Of a stretch of DNA of 64,000 nucleotides, positions 49,001 through 57,302 are shown one piece after another. The notes beneath the pieces are model-generated. The model was not told the origin of the DNA and did not search any database. It worked only from the letters and a program-made list of their open reading frames with translations. The stretch spans positions 1-64,000 of the forward strand of contig NZ_BMDG01000001.1 of NCBI RefSeq assembly GCF_014635665.1, given 5' to 3'. Made by a program: the position numbers and the translations under genes. Source of the stretch: Isoptericola cucumis (GTDB taxonomy: Bacteria > Actinomycetota > Actinomycetes > Actinomycetales > Cellulomonadaceae). Position 1 is the first letter of the stretch, and every line of letters begins with the position of its first letter.

Positions 49001-51996
49001 ACGCCGCGCTGAAGAACGCGTCGGTGGCGCCCCCGAACGAGAACGTGGGCCGCAAGGGTCACGACCGGGCCGTCTTCCTCGGGTACACGCCGGCGTCCAC
49101 GCACGAGAGCGCGTCCTGGTCGCTGGAGGACTACCTCAACGACTACGGCATCGCGCTGATGTCGCAGAAGCTCCTGGACGAGACGGACGAGTCCGACCCG
49201 CGGTACCAGGAGTACGCGGACAACCACGAGTACTACCTCAACCGGGCGCAGAACTACGTGCACCTGTTCGACCCGGCCACCGGCTTCTTCCGCGCCAAGG
49301 ACGCCGACGGCGGCTGGCACCAGCCGGCCGCGGAGTTCGACCCCGAGGTGTGGGGCCACGAGTTCACCGAGACGAACGGCTGGAACTTCGCGTTCCACGC
49401 CGTCCAGGACGGCCAGGGGCTCGCCAACCTCTACGGGGGTCGTGACGGCCTCGCCGACAAGCTCGACGAGTTCTTCGCGACGCCGGAGGACGCGGACAAG
49501 CCCGGGTCGTACGGCGGCGTCATCCACGAGATGCGCGAGGCCAAGGCCGTGCGGATGGGCCAGTGGGGCCTGAGCAACCAGGTCTCGCACCACGTCCCGT
49601 TCCTGTACAACCACGCCGGCCAGCCGTACAAGACGCAGGCGATCGTCCGCGAGGCGCTCGCCCGCGGGTTCGTCGGCAGCGAGATCGGGCAGGGCTACCC
49701 CGGCGACGAGGACAACGGCGAGATGTCGGCGTGGCAGGTGTTCAACGCGCTCGGCTTCTACCCGCTGCAGGTGGGCAGCCCGCACTACTCGATCGGCTCG
49801 CCGCTGTTCACCAAGGCGACGATCCACCTCGCCGGGGGCAAGGACCTCGTCATCAGCGCGCCGGAGAACAGCGCTGAGAACGTCTACGTGCAGGGCGTCA
49901 CGGTGAACGGCGAGCCGCAGACCACGTCGTCCTTCACCCACGACCAGCTCGCCGGCGGCGGCGAGATCGTCTTCGACATGGGCCCCGAGCCCTCCGACTG
50001 GGGCACCGGCGACGACGACGTGCCGCCGTCGATCACCTCCGGCGACAAGGTCCCCGACCCGCTCGCCGACGTGACCGGCGCGGCGAAGGGCACGGCGAGC
50101 ACCGACGACGAGCAGGCGGACGCCGCGGTGCTGTTCGACGACACGTCGGCCACGCAGGCCACGTTCTCGTCGGCAACGCCCACCGTCTCGTTCGCGCTGG
50201 ACGGGCCGACGGCGCGGGCGAGGATGTACACGCTCACGTCGGCGAAGGACGCGGGCGCGGACCCGACGGCCTGGGAGCTGCAGGGCTCTCGCGACGGGAA
50301 GCGGTGGCGCACGCTCGACACCCGCACCGGCGAGACGTTCGCCGAGCGCCGGTACACGCGGGCGTTCTCGATCGACCGGCCCGGGATCTACCGGCACTAC
50401 CGGCTCGTGGTCACCGCGGCCGAGGGCCCGGTGGCGCTGTCCGAGCTCGAGGTGCTCGCCCACCGCCCCCAGGTCGGCGAGCTCGCCGAGGTGGTCGACG
50501 ACGCGCGTCGTGACCACGACATCTCCGGCCGCACCGCCCGGGAGCTCGGCGACCTCGTGGCCGCCGCGCAGGAGGCCGAGGACGCGGGCGACGCCGACGG
50601 GGTCCGCACCCAGGTGCGCGCCCTCAAGGCGGCGATCGACACGATGACCGCCCGCGAGCTCGGCGACGACGTCCGCGAGGACCTCGAGCTGGTGATCTCC
50701 CAGTGGCTGGCGCCGGGCGCCGGGCTGGACCAGCTCCGCGCGCAGGTGGGCGAGCTGACCCGCAGCGGCGACGTCGCCAAGCGGGTCTCGCGGGACCTGG
50801 TCGGGCTGATCTCCCGGGCGCAGGAGCAGGTCGACGGGAGCCACGCGGTCGACCTGGCCGCGACGCTCACCCGGCTGCGCTCGACCGTCGCCGACGCCAA
50901 GCCGCAGCACGTCAGCCGGCAGGCCAAGGACGCGCTCCTGCCGCTCGTCGACGCGCTGATCGCCTCCCCGCCGTCGGTGGAGCGGGCGACCCGTGCGGCC
51001 GCGGTGCTGATGGCCGACCGGGACGACGAGAAGGCCTGGTGGCCCTCGAGCTGGTGGAACTCCGCCGTCGCGACGGAGACCGTCATCGAGTACATGCAGC
51101 GCACCGGCGACGAGAGCTACCTGCCGCAGGTGGACCGCACGTTCGAGCGCAACAAGGGCACGTTCCCCGCGGGCGAGCTGTCCGGCGACGAGCTGTGGGG
51201 CAACTTCACCAGCCGCGCCATCGACGACGCGGAGTGGTGGGGCCTCGCCTGGGTGCAGGCCTACGACCTCACCGGCGACCAGAAGTACCTGGACATGGCC
51301 GAGACGATCGGCGAGTTCGTGCACGGGTACTGGGACACCGGCACCTGCGGCGGCGGCGTGTGGTGGGACCACGAGCGCACCTACAAGAACGCCGTCACGA
51401 ACGGGCTGTGGGTGCGGCTGTCGGCGGAGCTCCACCAGCGCATCCCGGGCGACACGCAGTGGCTGGAGCGCTCGCAGGCCGGCTGGGACTGGATCACCTC
51501 CAGCGGCATGATCAACGCGGACGGGCTGGTCAACGACGGCCTCACCGACGACTGCGAGAACAACGGCGGCACGGTCTGGACGTACAACCAGGGGGTCTTC
51601 CTCGGCGGCGGGCTCGAGCTGTACCGGGCCACGGGCGACGAGGCCGTGCTGGAGACGGTCCGCGAGCTGGCCGACGCCGGCACGACGGACCCGGAGCTGG
51701 TCACGGACGGGATCCTCACCGAGGAGTGCGACCCGGCCGGCACCTGCGACGACAACGCCAAGCAGTTCAAGGGCATCTTCGTCCGGTACGTCGACGACCT
51801 GAACCGCTCGCTCTCGGGCGCCCCGTACACGGAGTTCCTCGACCGTCAGGCGGCCTCGATCTGGGCCGAGGACCGCAACGGCGACGACCGTCTCGGCCTG
51901 CGCTGGGCCGGCGGCGACGGGTCGGAGAAGGGCAACGTGTTCGACTGGCGCACCCAGGCGAGCGCGCTGAGCGCGCTGCTGGCGAACATCCAGTAG
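46045..51996 (+). CDS. Secreted GH92 alpha-mannosidase fused to GH76 alpha-1,6-mannanase
   Basis: A 1983-residue exported protein. Signal peptide about 1-55 (SALALALGVTGVGVATTALA). Residues about 60-245 are a beta-rich region; 255-390 a first F5/8-type-C-like module (ANLADGDVGTKWFAGSPTAH). The GH92 domain spans about 555-1310, with FNFWTPTTDAGTYRWLYEYQ, VNNGFWDTYRTAWPAYSLLY and the catalytic region GYPGDEDNGEMSAWQVFNAL. A second discoidin-like module (1335-1472) and a helical linker (1476-1648) lead to a C-terminal GH76 domain (1650-1983) with the DD catalytic pair in IDDAEWWGLAWVQ and NGLWVRLSAELHQR. GH92 trims alpha-1,2-mannose side chains; GH76 cuts the alpha-1,6 backbone of yeast mannan. 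ATG 46045 has GAGG 6 bp upstream. Confidence 0.92.
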   Translation: MPSRPTQQHSSPQLAPPRGLPPALRRTVSSALALALGVTGVGVATTALAPAATAAAGDYATSLEPDDPQPDWLSEPEQTTSGPKVSGVVGTTILDRSPSTPAGDDLLGAPTSELGWEGPFQNGVGSVPGTVEPTDGDPAAVRWTMTSAGETWIQVPMPDLERATPLRGEVTLTGRGKVFLNVYSGSRDVGGEEVTLSDDPQTLTVDFTRPADGGGRPQFQVRTHAAGEIGAVVSGTSVRRLVPGDVEFPGDVTGTVAGVTASAENPPAEGAANLADGDVGTKWFAGSPTAHATYELAEPAAIATYALASANDAADRDPRAWRLQGSDDGEEWTTLDERANQTFTDRFETRQFTVAEPRPFRFYRLDVTENSGSQATQLAEWLISTEAAADSNMTTTVGSGPASAPTAKTEAGWTGLHALHYAGSHAVDGRGYAYNRVLDVDVPVGEASELSYVIFPEASDADRTWASTHVAVDLAFTDGTYLSELGAVDQHGFGLSPQGQGASKVLHTNQWNAVRARLGEVAAGKTVDRVLVGYDKDTGPADFSGWIDDIAITAGSGAAEDDAATRPSDHVVTTRGTNSSGDFSRGNNFPATAVPHGFNFWTPTTDAGTYRWLYEYQRRNDAQNRPTLEAFSLSHEPSPWIGDRQTFQVMPSPQAGVPDANRDARRLPFDHANETARAHYYGVTFDDGLKTEITPTDHAAMFRFTFTGDESNLIFDNVNNSGGLTLDPQAGTLTGYTDVISGDQAAGSTRMFVYATVDGAVTGGGKLAPGGRDKVAGHLTLDTSSDKVVEMRIATSLMSVEQAQRNLELEISGDDTFESVMERAQTQWDAKLGVIEVEGASADQLTTLYSDLYRLNLYPNSAHENVGTAAAPEWKHVNQSSTSTDTARGGATATETGAEIVDGKVYVNNGFWDTYRTAWPAYSLLYPEQAAELVDGFTQQYDDGGWVARWSAPGYANSMTGTSSDVAFADAYLKGVEDIDVQRAYDAALKNASVAPPNENVGRKGHDRAVFLGYTPASTHESASWSLEDYLNDYGIALMSQKLLDETDESDPRYQEYADNHEYYLNRAQNYVHLFDPATGFFRAKDADGGWHQPAAEFDPEVWGHEFTETNGWNFAFHAVQDGQGLANLYGGRDGLADKLDEFFATPEDADKPGSYGGVIHEMREAKAVRMGQWGLSNQVSHHVPFLYNHAGQPYKTQAIVREALARGFVGSEIGQGYPGDEDNGEMSAWQVFNALGFYPLQVGSPHYSIGSPLFTKATIHLAGGKDLVISAPENSAENVYVQGVTVNGEPQTTSSFTHDQLAGGGEIVFDMGPEPSDWGTGDDDVPPSITSGDKVPDPLADVTGAAKGTASTDDEQADAAVLFDDTSATQATFSSATPTVSFALDGPTARARMYTLTSAKDAGADPTAWELQGSRDGKRWRTLDTRTGETFAERRYTRAFSIDRPGIYRHYRLVVTAAEGPVALSELEVLAHRPQVGELAEVVDDARRDHDISGRTARELGDLVAAAQEAEDAGDADGVRTQVRALKAAIDTMTARELGDDVREDLELVISQWLAPGAGLDQLRAQVGELTRSGDVAKRVSRDLVGLISRAQEQVDGSHAVDLAATLTRLRSTVADAKPQHVSRQAKDALLPLVDALIASPPSVERATRAAAVLMADRDDEKAWWPSSWWNSAVATETVIEYMQRTGDESYLPQVDRTFERNKGTFPAGELSGDELWGNFTSRAIDDAEWWGLAWVQAYDLTGDQKYLDMAETIGEFVHGYWDTGTCGGGVWWDHERTYKNAVTNGLWVRLSAELHQRIPGDTQWLERSQAGWDWITSSGMINADGLVNDGLTDDCENNGGTVWTYNQGVFLGGGLELYRATGDEAVLETVRELADAGTTDPELVTDGILTEECDPAGTCDDNAKQFKGIFVRYVDDLNRSLSGAPYTEFLDRQAASIWAEDRNGDDRLGLRWAGGDGSEKGNVFDWRTQASALSALLANIQ

Positions 51997-52011
51997 CCCG
52001 GCCCCGCGGGG

Positions 52012-52085
52012 CATCCCCTTCGAGAACGCCCTCGTGGACGAAACCCGGGCGGGTTTCGTCCACGAGGGCGTTCTCGAAGGGGATG
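52012..52085. terminator. Long hairpin with 35-bp perfect arms (copy 1 of a related pair)
   Basis: Arms 52012-52046 and 52051-52085 are exact reverse complements; loop GGGC. Arm core GAGAACGCCCTCGTGGACGA. It sits between convergent GH92-GH76 and tetR genes, 15 bp after the former and 10 bp from the end of the latter. It shares about 24 bp of arm sequence with the hairpin at 53232-53316. Confidence 0.85.
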
Positions 52086-52095
52086 GGGACGCAGG

Positions 52096-52683
52096 TCAGC
52101 CGGTGACGAGGCGCACGAGCGTGTCGACCCGGCGGTCCCCGTTCTCGACTGAGAGGCGGCCGGCCCGGTGCAGCGCGACGAGGCCGTGCACGGCGCCCCA
52201 GAGCACCTCCGCGGTGGTCTCGACGTCCGCGGGCGGGTCGTCGAGGCGGCGCAGCGTGCCCGCGATGGCCTCGAAGCCCTCGCGCAGGACCGCCGGAGTC
52301 TCCCGGGACGCGAACGGGACGAGCACCGGGAGCAGGAACATCGCGTCGTAGGTCGCCGGGTGCCGCGCGGCGAAGTCGAGATAGGCGCCCACCAGAGCAC
52401 GGATCCGCCCGTCGTCGCTCCCTGCGTCGCCGAGCGTCGACGGCGCGAGCGCGGCCGCCAGCTCCTCGAACCCGGCGAGGGCGACGGCGGTGACGATCTC
52501 CGTCCGGCCCTGCGGGAAGTGCCCGTAGAGCACGGGCTGGCTGTACTCGATGGCCTCCGCGAGCCGCCGGGTCGTCACGGCCTCCCACCCCTGCTCCTCG
52601 GCGAGAGCACGCGCCGCGGCGACGATCCGCTCCCGTCGCTCCTCGGTCCGCCGTGCTCGTCGTGCTGCGGCGGGGGTCGTCAT
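52096..52683 (-). CDS. TetR-family transcriptional regulator
   Basis: A 195-residue regulator. The HTH lies in RRERIVAAARALAEEQGWEA and TTRRLAEAIEYSQPVLYGHF, then PQGRTEIVTAVALAGF. The C-terminal domain is of the WHG/TetR_C type (LVGAYLDFAARHPATYDAMF). ATG at 52683. It is divergent from the DUF1772 gene, and two identical 13-bp palindromes lie between, so it very likely represses both itself and that gene. This pairing of TetR and DUF1772 protein recurs in actinobacteria. Confidence 0.88.
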   Translation of the reverse strand: MTTPAAARRARRTEERRERIVAAARALAEEQGWEAVTTRRLAEAIEYSQPVLYGHFPQGRTEIVTAVALAGFEELAAALAPSTLGDAGSDDGRIRALVGAYLDFAARHPATYDAMFLLPVLVPFASRETPAVLREGFEAIAGTLRRLDDPPADVETTAEVLWGAVHGLVALHRAGRLSVENGDRRVDTLVRLVTG

Positions 52684-52693
52684 GACGCCGACT

Positions 52694-52738
52694 CTAGCAC
52701 TGCTAGGGAATCGCTGATAGGTTCCCTAGCACTGCTAG
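52694..52738. promoter_or_regulatory. Two identical TetR operator candidates
   Basis: CTAGCA-C-TGCTAG occurs at 52694-52706 and again at 52726-52738, 32 bp apart (about three helical turns), inside the 80-bp divergent gap. The flanking GGGAA and TTCCC are themselves inverted around the centre, so the whole block is symmetric. Confidence 0.75.
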
Positions 52739-52763
52739 ATCCCGTCCTGAGGAAGAGGCCGTC

Positions 52764-53204
52764 ATGGAGTGGTTGCCGATCGTCGCCGTCGTGGTCGTCG
52801 GGCTGATGGTGGGGGTGGAGCTGTCGGTCGCGTTCGTGATCAACCCGATCACCGACGCCCTGCCCGAGGACGCCAGGGTGCTCGCCCGCGCCCACGGGGG
52901 CCGGATGCTCGGGCGCCTCATGCCGTTCTGGTACATCGGCTCGACCCTGCTCGTCGCGGGCACGGCGCTCGTGGTCCCCGCCGGTGCGGCGGCAGCCTGG
53001 ACCGCGGTCGGGCTGCTCGTCGCCAGCGTGGTCCTGTCCGTCACGCTGCTGGTGCCGATCAACGACCGTTCGAAGACCTGGACCCCCGAGACCGCGCCCG
53101 CCGACCACCGCGAGCAGTCGACCCGGTGGGACCGCCTCCACCTGGTGCGGCTCGCCCTCATCGTCGCCGGGTTCGTGCTCGTGACGGTCGCCGCCGCGCG
53201 CTGA
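52764..53204 (+). CDS. DUF1772-domain membrane protein
   Basis: A 146-residue four-TM protein: TM1 WLPIVAVVVVGLMVGVELSV, TM2 MPFWYIGSTLLVAGTALVV, TM3 AAWTAVGLLVASVVLSVTLL, then the conserved loop VPINDRSKTW and REQSTRWDRLHLVRLALIVA in TM4. The N(D)-x-x-x-x-W and W-x-x-x-H-x-x-R motifs define DUF1772, which includes anthrone-oxygenase-like proteins. It likely modifies or detoxifies a small hydrophobic molecule sensed by the divergent TetR. Ribosome-binding site GAGGAAGAGG before ATG 52764. Confidence 0.88.
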   Translation: MEWLPIVAVVVVGLMVGVELSVAFVINPITDALPEDARVLARAHGGRMLGRLMPFWYIGSTLLVAGTALVVPAGAAAAWTAVGLLVASVVLSVTLLVPINDRSKTWTPETAPADHREQSTRWDRLHLVRLALIVAGFVLVTVAAAR

Positions 53205-53231
53205 CGGACATCGAGGGCAGCCCCCGCTCCG

Positions 53232-53316
53232 CCCGGATCTCCCCTTGAGAACGCCCTCGTGGACGAAACCAGCCCGGGTTTCGTCCACAAGGGCGTTCTC
53301 AAAGGGAAGATCCGGG
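53232..53316. terminator. Long hairpin with ~39-bp near-perfect arms (copy 2 of a related pair)
   Basis: Left arm 53232-53270 and right arm 53277-53316 pair throughout except for a one-base indel and one or two mismatches; loop AGCCCG. Arm core TTGAGAACGCCCTCGTGGAC, closely matching the hairpin at 52012-52085. It ends exactly at the thiolase stop codon, between convergent DUF1772 and thiolase genes. Confidence 0.85.
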
Positions 53317-54492
53317 TCACACCTCCAGGACGACCGCCGAGCCCTGGCCCCCGCCTCCGCACAGGGCGGCGGCGCCGACGGAGCCCGGCCCGAGCTCGCG
53401 CAGCCGGCGGGCCAGGTGCCCCACGAGCCGCGCTCCGGAGGCCCCGATCGGGTGGCCGAGCGCGATCGCCCCGCCGTTGGCGTTCACGATGTCCGCGTTC
53501 AGACCCAGCGCGTCGACCGACGCGAGGACGACGGCGGCGAACGCCTCGTTGATCTCGACGGCGGCCAGGTCGGCCGGCACGATCCCCGCCCGGCCGCAGG
53601 CCGCGACGATCGCGTTGGCCGGCTGGGCGTGCAGGCCCGCGTCCGGCCCGGACACCAGCCCGTGGGACCGGATGCGCGCACCGGTCAGCCCTCGCTCGGC
53701 GGCGAGGTCGTCCGCGACGAGCACGAGCGCCGCCGCGCCGTCGGAGATCTGCGACGCGTTGCCCGCCGTGATCGTGCCGTCCGGACGGAACGCCGGGCGC
53801 AGCCGCGCCAGGCCGTCGGTCGTGGCGTCGGGCCGCACGCCGTCGTCGGCGTCGACCGTGACCGTGCCGCGGCGGCCCGGCACCTCGTACGGCGTGATCT
53901 CGTCCTTGAGCAGGGGCGCGGCGGCCGCGGCGCGCTCGTGCGACGAGACCGCGAACGCGTCCTGCGCCTCGCGGGTGGCCCACGCCTTCCCGGCGAAGGG
54001 CTCCCCGTGCCGCTCGGTGCTCAGCCCCATGGAGTCGCCCTCGAAGGCGTCGGTCAGGCCGTCGTGCGCCATCGTGTCCACGAGCTCCACCGGCCCGAAC
54101 TTCTTCCCGGCGCGCGAGCCGACCCAGGCGTGCGGCGCGAGCGTCATCGACTCCATCCCCACGGCCACCACGACGCGCGCCTCCCCCGCCGCGATCAGCC
54201 GGTGCCCCTGGACGACGGCCTCCGCGCCGGAGAGGCAGACGGCGTTCAGGGTGACGGCGGGCGACGTCATCGGCACCCCCGCACCGACGGCGGCCTGCCG
54301 GGCCGGGTTCTGACCGGCGCCGCCCTGCAGCACCTGCCCGCCGACGGTGACGTCCACCTCGCCGGGCTCGAAGCCCGCGTCGGCGAGCGCCGCCGCGACG
54401 GCGTGCGCCCCCAGCGCCGTCGCGGGCACGTTCGCGAACGCCCCGTTGGACCGCACGAACGGCGTGCGGCGATACCCCACGATCACGGTCAT
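53317..54492 (-). CDS. Acetyl-CoA C-acyltransferase (thiolase)
   Basis: A 391-residue thiolase cleaving acetoacetyl-CoA to two acetyl-CoA. Nucleophile C86 in [13 protein letters not shown], loop [22 protein letters not shown], catalytic His in [13 protein letters not shown], and the C-terminal Cys in [16 protein letters not shown]. Length matches the biosynthetic/degradative thiolase II family. It ends the leucine-degradation operon and its ATG overlaps the CoA-transferase B stop, placing it directly after acetoacetate activation. The long hairpin follows immediately. Confidence 0.95.
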   Translation of the reverse strand: MTVIVGYRRTPFVRSNGAFANVPATALGAHAVAAALADAGFEPGEVDVTVGGQVLQGGAGQNPARQAAVGAGVPMTSPAVTLNAVCLSGAEAVVQGHRLIAAGEARVVVAVGMESMTLAPHAWVGSRAGKKFGPVELVDTMAHDGLTDAFEGDSMGLSTERHGEPFAGKAWATREAQDAFAVSSHERAAAAAPLLKDEITPYEVPGRRGTVTVDADDGVRPDATTDGLARLRPAFRPDGTITAGNASQISDGAAALVLVADDLAAERGLTGARIRSHGLVSGPDAGLHAQPANAIVAACGRAGIVPADLAAVEINEAFAAVVLASVDALGLNADIVNANGGAIALGHPIGASGARLVGHLARRLRELGPGSVGAAALCGGGGQGSAVVLEV

Positions 54493-55148
54493 GACGACAG
54501 CTCCTCGGTCTCGTCCAGCCTCACGGTGACGTCCGCCTCGGTGGCCTCGAGCACCTCGTCGACGGTGACGCCCGGCGCGAGCCGGCGCAGCACCAGGCCG
54601 TCCGGCCCGACGTCCAGCACGGCCCGGTCGGTGACGACGCGGTCGACGACGCCCTCGCCGGTGAGCGGCAGGGTGCAGCCGGTGCGCAGCTTGGGCGTGC
54701 CGTCGCGGGCCACGTGGTCCATGAGCACGACGATGCGACGCGCCCCGACCACGAGGTCCATCGCGCCGCCCATGCCCTTGACGAGCTTGCCCGGCACGGT
54801 CCAGCTCGCGAGGTCGCCCCGCGCCGAGACCTGCAGCGCGCCGAGGATCGCGATGTCCACCTTGCCGCCGCGGATCATCGCGAACGACTCGGCGGCGTCG
54901 AAGAAGCTCGCCCCCGGCAGCGCCGTGACGGTCTGCTTGCCGGCGTTGATGAGGTCGGCGTCCTCCGTGCCCTCGACCGGGAACGGCCCGATGCCGAGCA
55001 GCCCGTTCTCGCTCTGCAGGGTGATGGAGACGCCGGGGGGCAGGTGGTTGGCCACCAGGGTCGGGATGCCGATGCCGAGGTTGACGTAGTCGCCGTCGTG
55101 CAGCTCGGTGGCCGCCACGGCCGCCATCTCGTCGCGCGTCCAGCTCAT
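54489..55148 (-). CDS. scoB: 3-oxoacid CoA-transferase subunit B
   Basis: A 219-residue beta subunit of succinyl-CoA:3-ketoacid CoA-transferase. The catalytic Glu forms the CoA thioester in [17 protein letters not shown] (E47). Other motifs: [19 protein letters not shown] and [20 protein letters not shown]. With subunit A it moves CoA from succinyl-CoA to acetoacetate, feeding the thiolase. ATG overlaps the stop of subunit A, and its own stop overlaps the thiolase ATG. Confidence 0.95.
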   Translation of the reverse strand: MSWTRDEMAAVAATELHDGDYVNLGIGIPTLVANHLPPGVSITLQSENGLLGIGPFPVEGTEDADLINAGKQTVTALPGASFFDAAESFAMIRGGKVDIAILGALQVSARGDLASWTVPGKLVKGMGGAMDLVVGARRIVVLMDHVARDGTPKLRTGCTLPLTGEGVVDRVVTDRAVLDVGPDGLVLRRLAPGVTVDEVLEATEADVTVRLDETEELSS

Positions 55149-55897
55149 CGCACGCCTCCCGTCGTCGCCGTCGTCGAGCCCGTGCCGACCGCCGCGTCGG
55201 CGGCCGCCGGGCGCACCGTGCGCTGCTCGATGTCCTTGACGCGCTCGCGCGCCCGCACCAGCCGCTTCGTGTAGATCCCGGGCGTGACCACAACGTCCGG
55301 GTCGATGGGCTCGTCGCTGATCTCCTCCGCCTCGACCACCGTGACCCGCCCGGCCGTCGCGACGACCGGGTTGAAGTTGCGGGCCGTGTACCGGTAGACG
55401 AGGTTGCCGAACCGGTCGGCGCGGCGGGCGTGCACGAGCGACAGGTCCGCGACGATCGCGCGCTCCAGCACGTACCGCCGGCCGTCGATCTCGTCGACCG
55501 GCTTGCCCTCGGCGACCGGGGTGCCGACGCCCGTCGGCGTGTAGAAGGCGGGGATGCCGGCGCCGCCGGCGCGCAGCCGCTCGGCGAGCGTGCCCTGCGG
55601 CACGAACTCCACCTCGAGGTCGCCGTCCAGGTACCGCTGGGCGAACAGCTTGTTCTCCCCGACGTACGACGACAGGACACGCCGGACCTGGTCGTTCTCC
55701 AGCAGGATCCCGAGGCCCTTGCCGTCCACGCCCATGTTGTTGGACACGACGGTGAGGTCCTTCACGCCGGAGTCCCGCACCGCCTCGATGAGGTCGTTCG
55801 GGTTGCCGCTCAGGCCGAACCCCCCGACCGCCAGGGTCATGCCGTCGTGCAGCAGGCCGTCCAGCGCGTCGTGCGCGTCGGGATGCAGAGCTGTCAT
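55145..55897 (-). CDS. scoA: 3-oxoacid CoA-transferase subunit A
   Basis: A 250-residue alpha subunit. CoA-binding glycine motif [20 protein letters not shown], then [60 protein letters not shown] and [15 protein letters not shown]. Pairs with subunit B next to it (4-bp overlap). The C-terminal 20 residues are Ala/Thr/Gly-rich and probably disordered. Its ATG at 55897 overlaps the end of the CitE-like gene. Confidence 0.95.
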   Translation of the reverse strand: MTALHPDAHDALDGLLHDGMTLAVGGFGLSGNPNDLIEAVRDSGVKDLTVVSNNMGVDGKGLGILLENDQVRRVLSSYVGENKLFAQRYLDGDLEVEFVPQGTLAERLRAGGAGIPAFYTPTGVGTPVAEGKPVDEIDGRRYVLERAIVADLSLVHARRADRFGNLVYRYTARNFNPVVATAGRVTVVEAEEISDEPIDPDVVVTPGIYTKRLVRARERVKDIEQRTVRPAAADAAVGTGSTTATTGGVR

Positions 55898-56784
55898 CGT
55901 CGTTCTCCGTCCTCTTCCACGATAGGCCCACCGAGAGTGTCCCCGGCGCGCCGCAGCACGGCGTGCGCGTGGCGCAGCACCGGGCCGTCCACCATCCGCC
56001 CGTCGTGCGTGAACACCCCGCCGGACACGCCGGTGGTGTCGGCGGCCTCGACCAGCCGGCGTGCCTCCGCGACCTCGCCGGCCGACGGCGCATAGGCCTC
56101 CCGCACCGCCGGGACGTGCGCCGGGTGCACGCACATGGTCGCCGCGAACCCCGACGCCGCGGCGTCCCGCGCCTCGGCCGCGAGCCCGTCGTGGTCGGCC
56201 AGGTCGAGGTGCACGGCGTCGATCGCGGGCTTGCCGGCCGCGGCCGCCGCCAGCAGCACCGCCGACCGGGCGTGCCGCGCCACGTCCCGGTACCGGCCGT
56301 CGTCGCCGCGGCTCGACGTCCCGCCGATCGACGCGACCAGGTCCTCCGCGCCCCAGGCCAGCGCGACCACCTCGGGCCGCGCGGCGAGCGCCGGCGCGGC
56401 CAGGACCCCGGCCGCCGTCTCGCACAGCGCGACGACGGCGTACGGGCGCCCGTGGCGGTCCAGGAGCGGGCCGACGAAGTGCCCGTCCGCCTTCGGCAGC
56501 ATCACCGTGCGGTACGGGGTGCTCGCCAGCGCGGCCAGGTCGGCCTCGTGGTCGGGCGTGCCGACCGCGTTGACGCGCACGATCACGCGGGCCAGGTCGG
56601 CGGGGTCGTCGAGCGGGCGGTCGACCAGCGCGCGGCGCGCGGCGTCCTTCGCCCCCGGCGCGACGGCGTCCTCCAGGTCGAGGATCACCGCGTCGGCACG
56701 GGACGCGGCCTTGGCGTACCGGTCCGGGCGGTCGGCGGGGCAGAACAGCAGCGTCGGCCCGAGGGTGAAGGGGTCGGGGTTCAC
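55894..56784 (-). CDS. CitE/HpcH-family lyase (probable HMG-CoA / citramalyl-CoA lyase)
   Basis: A 296-residue TIM-barrel lyase. Motifs: [36 protein letters not shown] (metal Asp/Glu), [17 protein letters not shown] (Arg binding CoA ester), [11 protein letters not shown] (metal Glu) and [14 protein letters not shown]. Its place between the MaoC hydratase and CoA-transferase genes matches the mycobacterial cluster, where the CitE homologue has been reported to cleave (R)-HMG-CoA and citramalyl-CoA. No classical HMG-CoA lyase gene is seen here, so this protein most likely fills that step. GTG start overlapping the MaoC stop. Confidence 0.88.
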   Translation of the reverse strand: MNPDPFTLGPTLLFCPADRPDRYAKAASRADAVILDLEDAVAPGAKDAARRALVDRPLDDPADLARVIVRVNAVGTPDHEADLAALASTPYRTVMLPKADGHFVGPLLDRHGRPYAVVALCETAAGVLAAPALAARPEVVALAWGAEDLVASIGGTSSRGDDGRYRDVARHARSAVLLAAAAAGKPAIDAVHLDLADHDGLAAEARDAAASGFAATMCVHPAHVPAVREAYAPSAGEVAEARRLVEAADTTGVSGGVFTHDGRMVDGPVLRHAHAVLRRAGDTLGGPIVEEDGERR

Positions 56785-57302
56785 AGCACTCCCCCACCCC
56801 GTTCGGCGTCGCGGCGGTGCTCGTGCTGGTCGTGCCCCTCGCGCGTCCACAGCAGCGTGGTGCGCACGGCGCGCGCCACGACGTCGTCGTCCTGGTTGTG
56901 GCCCACGTGCTCGAACGTCACGACGCCGGTGCCCGGGCGCGAGCGGGACAGGCGCCGGGCCTGCACCGTCGTGGAGCCGTAGAGCGTGTCCCCGTGGAAC
57001 ATCGGGAGCGGGAACGACACCTCCGTGAAGCCCAGGTTGGCGACGATCGTGTTGCGCGTCAGGTGCGCCACCGAGAGCCCGACCAGCGTGGCGAGCGTGA
57101 GCATCGAGTTCACCAGCGGCCGGCCGAACGGCTGGGTCGCCGCCCACGCCGCGTCCAGGTGCAGGGCCTGCGGGTTCATCGTCACGGACGTGAACAGCAC
57201 GTCGTCGGCCTCCGTCATCGTGCGGCCGGGCCGGTGCACGTACCGCACGTCCTCCTCCAGCTCGTCGTAGTACAGCCCGCGCTGGACCTCGTCGCGGGTC
57301 AT
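56781..57302 (-). CDS. MaoC-like hydratase
   Basis: A 173-residue hot-dog-fold enoyl-CoA hydratase-like protein. Features: GLYYDELEEDVRYVHRPGRT, MTEADDVLFTSVTMNPQALH with the D-x-x-x-x-x-x-x-x-x-N-x-x-x-x-H catalytic pattern, PFGRPLVNSMLTLATLVGL and MFHGDTLYGSTTVQARR. In this operon it is the candidate for hydrating 3-methylglutaconyl-CoA to HMG-CoA, giving the (R)-type product expected by the CitE-like lyase. The C-terminus is polar (HDQHEHRRDAERGG). ATG overlaps the acyl-CoA dehydrogenase stop. Confidence 0.9.
   Translation of the reverse strand: MTRDEVQRGLYYDELEEDVRYVHRPGRTMTEADDVLFTSVTMNPQALHLDAAWAATQPFGRPLVNSMLTLATLVGLSVAHLTRNTIVANLGFTEVSFPLPMFHGDTLYGSTTVQARRLSRSRPGTGVVTFEHVGHNQDDDVVARAVRTTLLWTREGHDQHEHRRDAERGGGVL

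Noticed and set aside
46039-52014. A 1991-codon open frame on the minus strand opposite the GH92-GH76 gene
   Set aside because: It mirrors the codon phase of the real gene; high third-position GC removes stops from the opposite frame. The translated protein is Arg/Val/Gly/Leu repetitive with no motif, whereas the plus-strand frame shows a signal peptide and glycosidase domains.
52034-52351. Small frames reading through the hairpins as MDETRAGFVHEG-like peptides (also near 53259)
   Set aside because: They exist only because the hairpin arms have no stop in that frame; no start context, and the sequence is explained by the inverted repeats.
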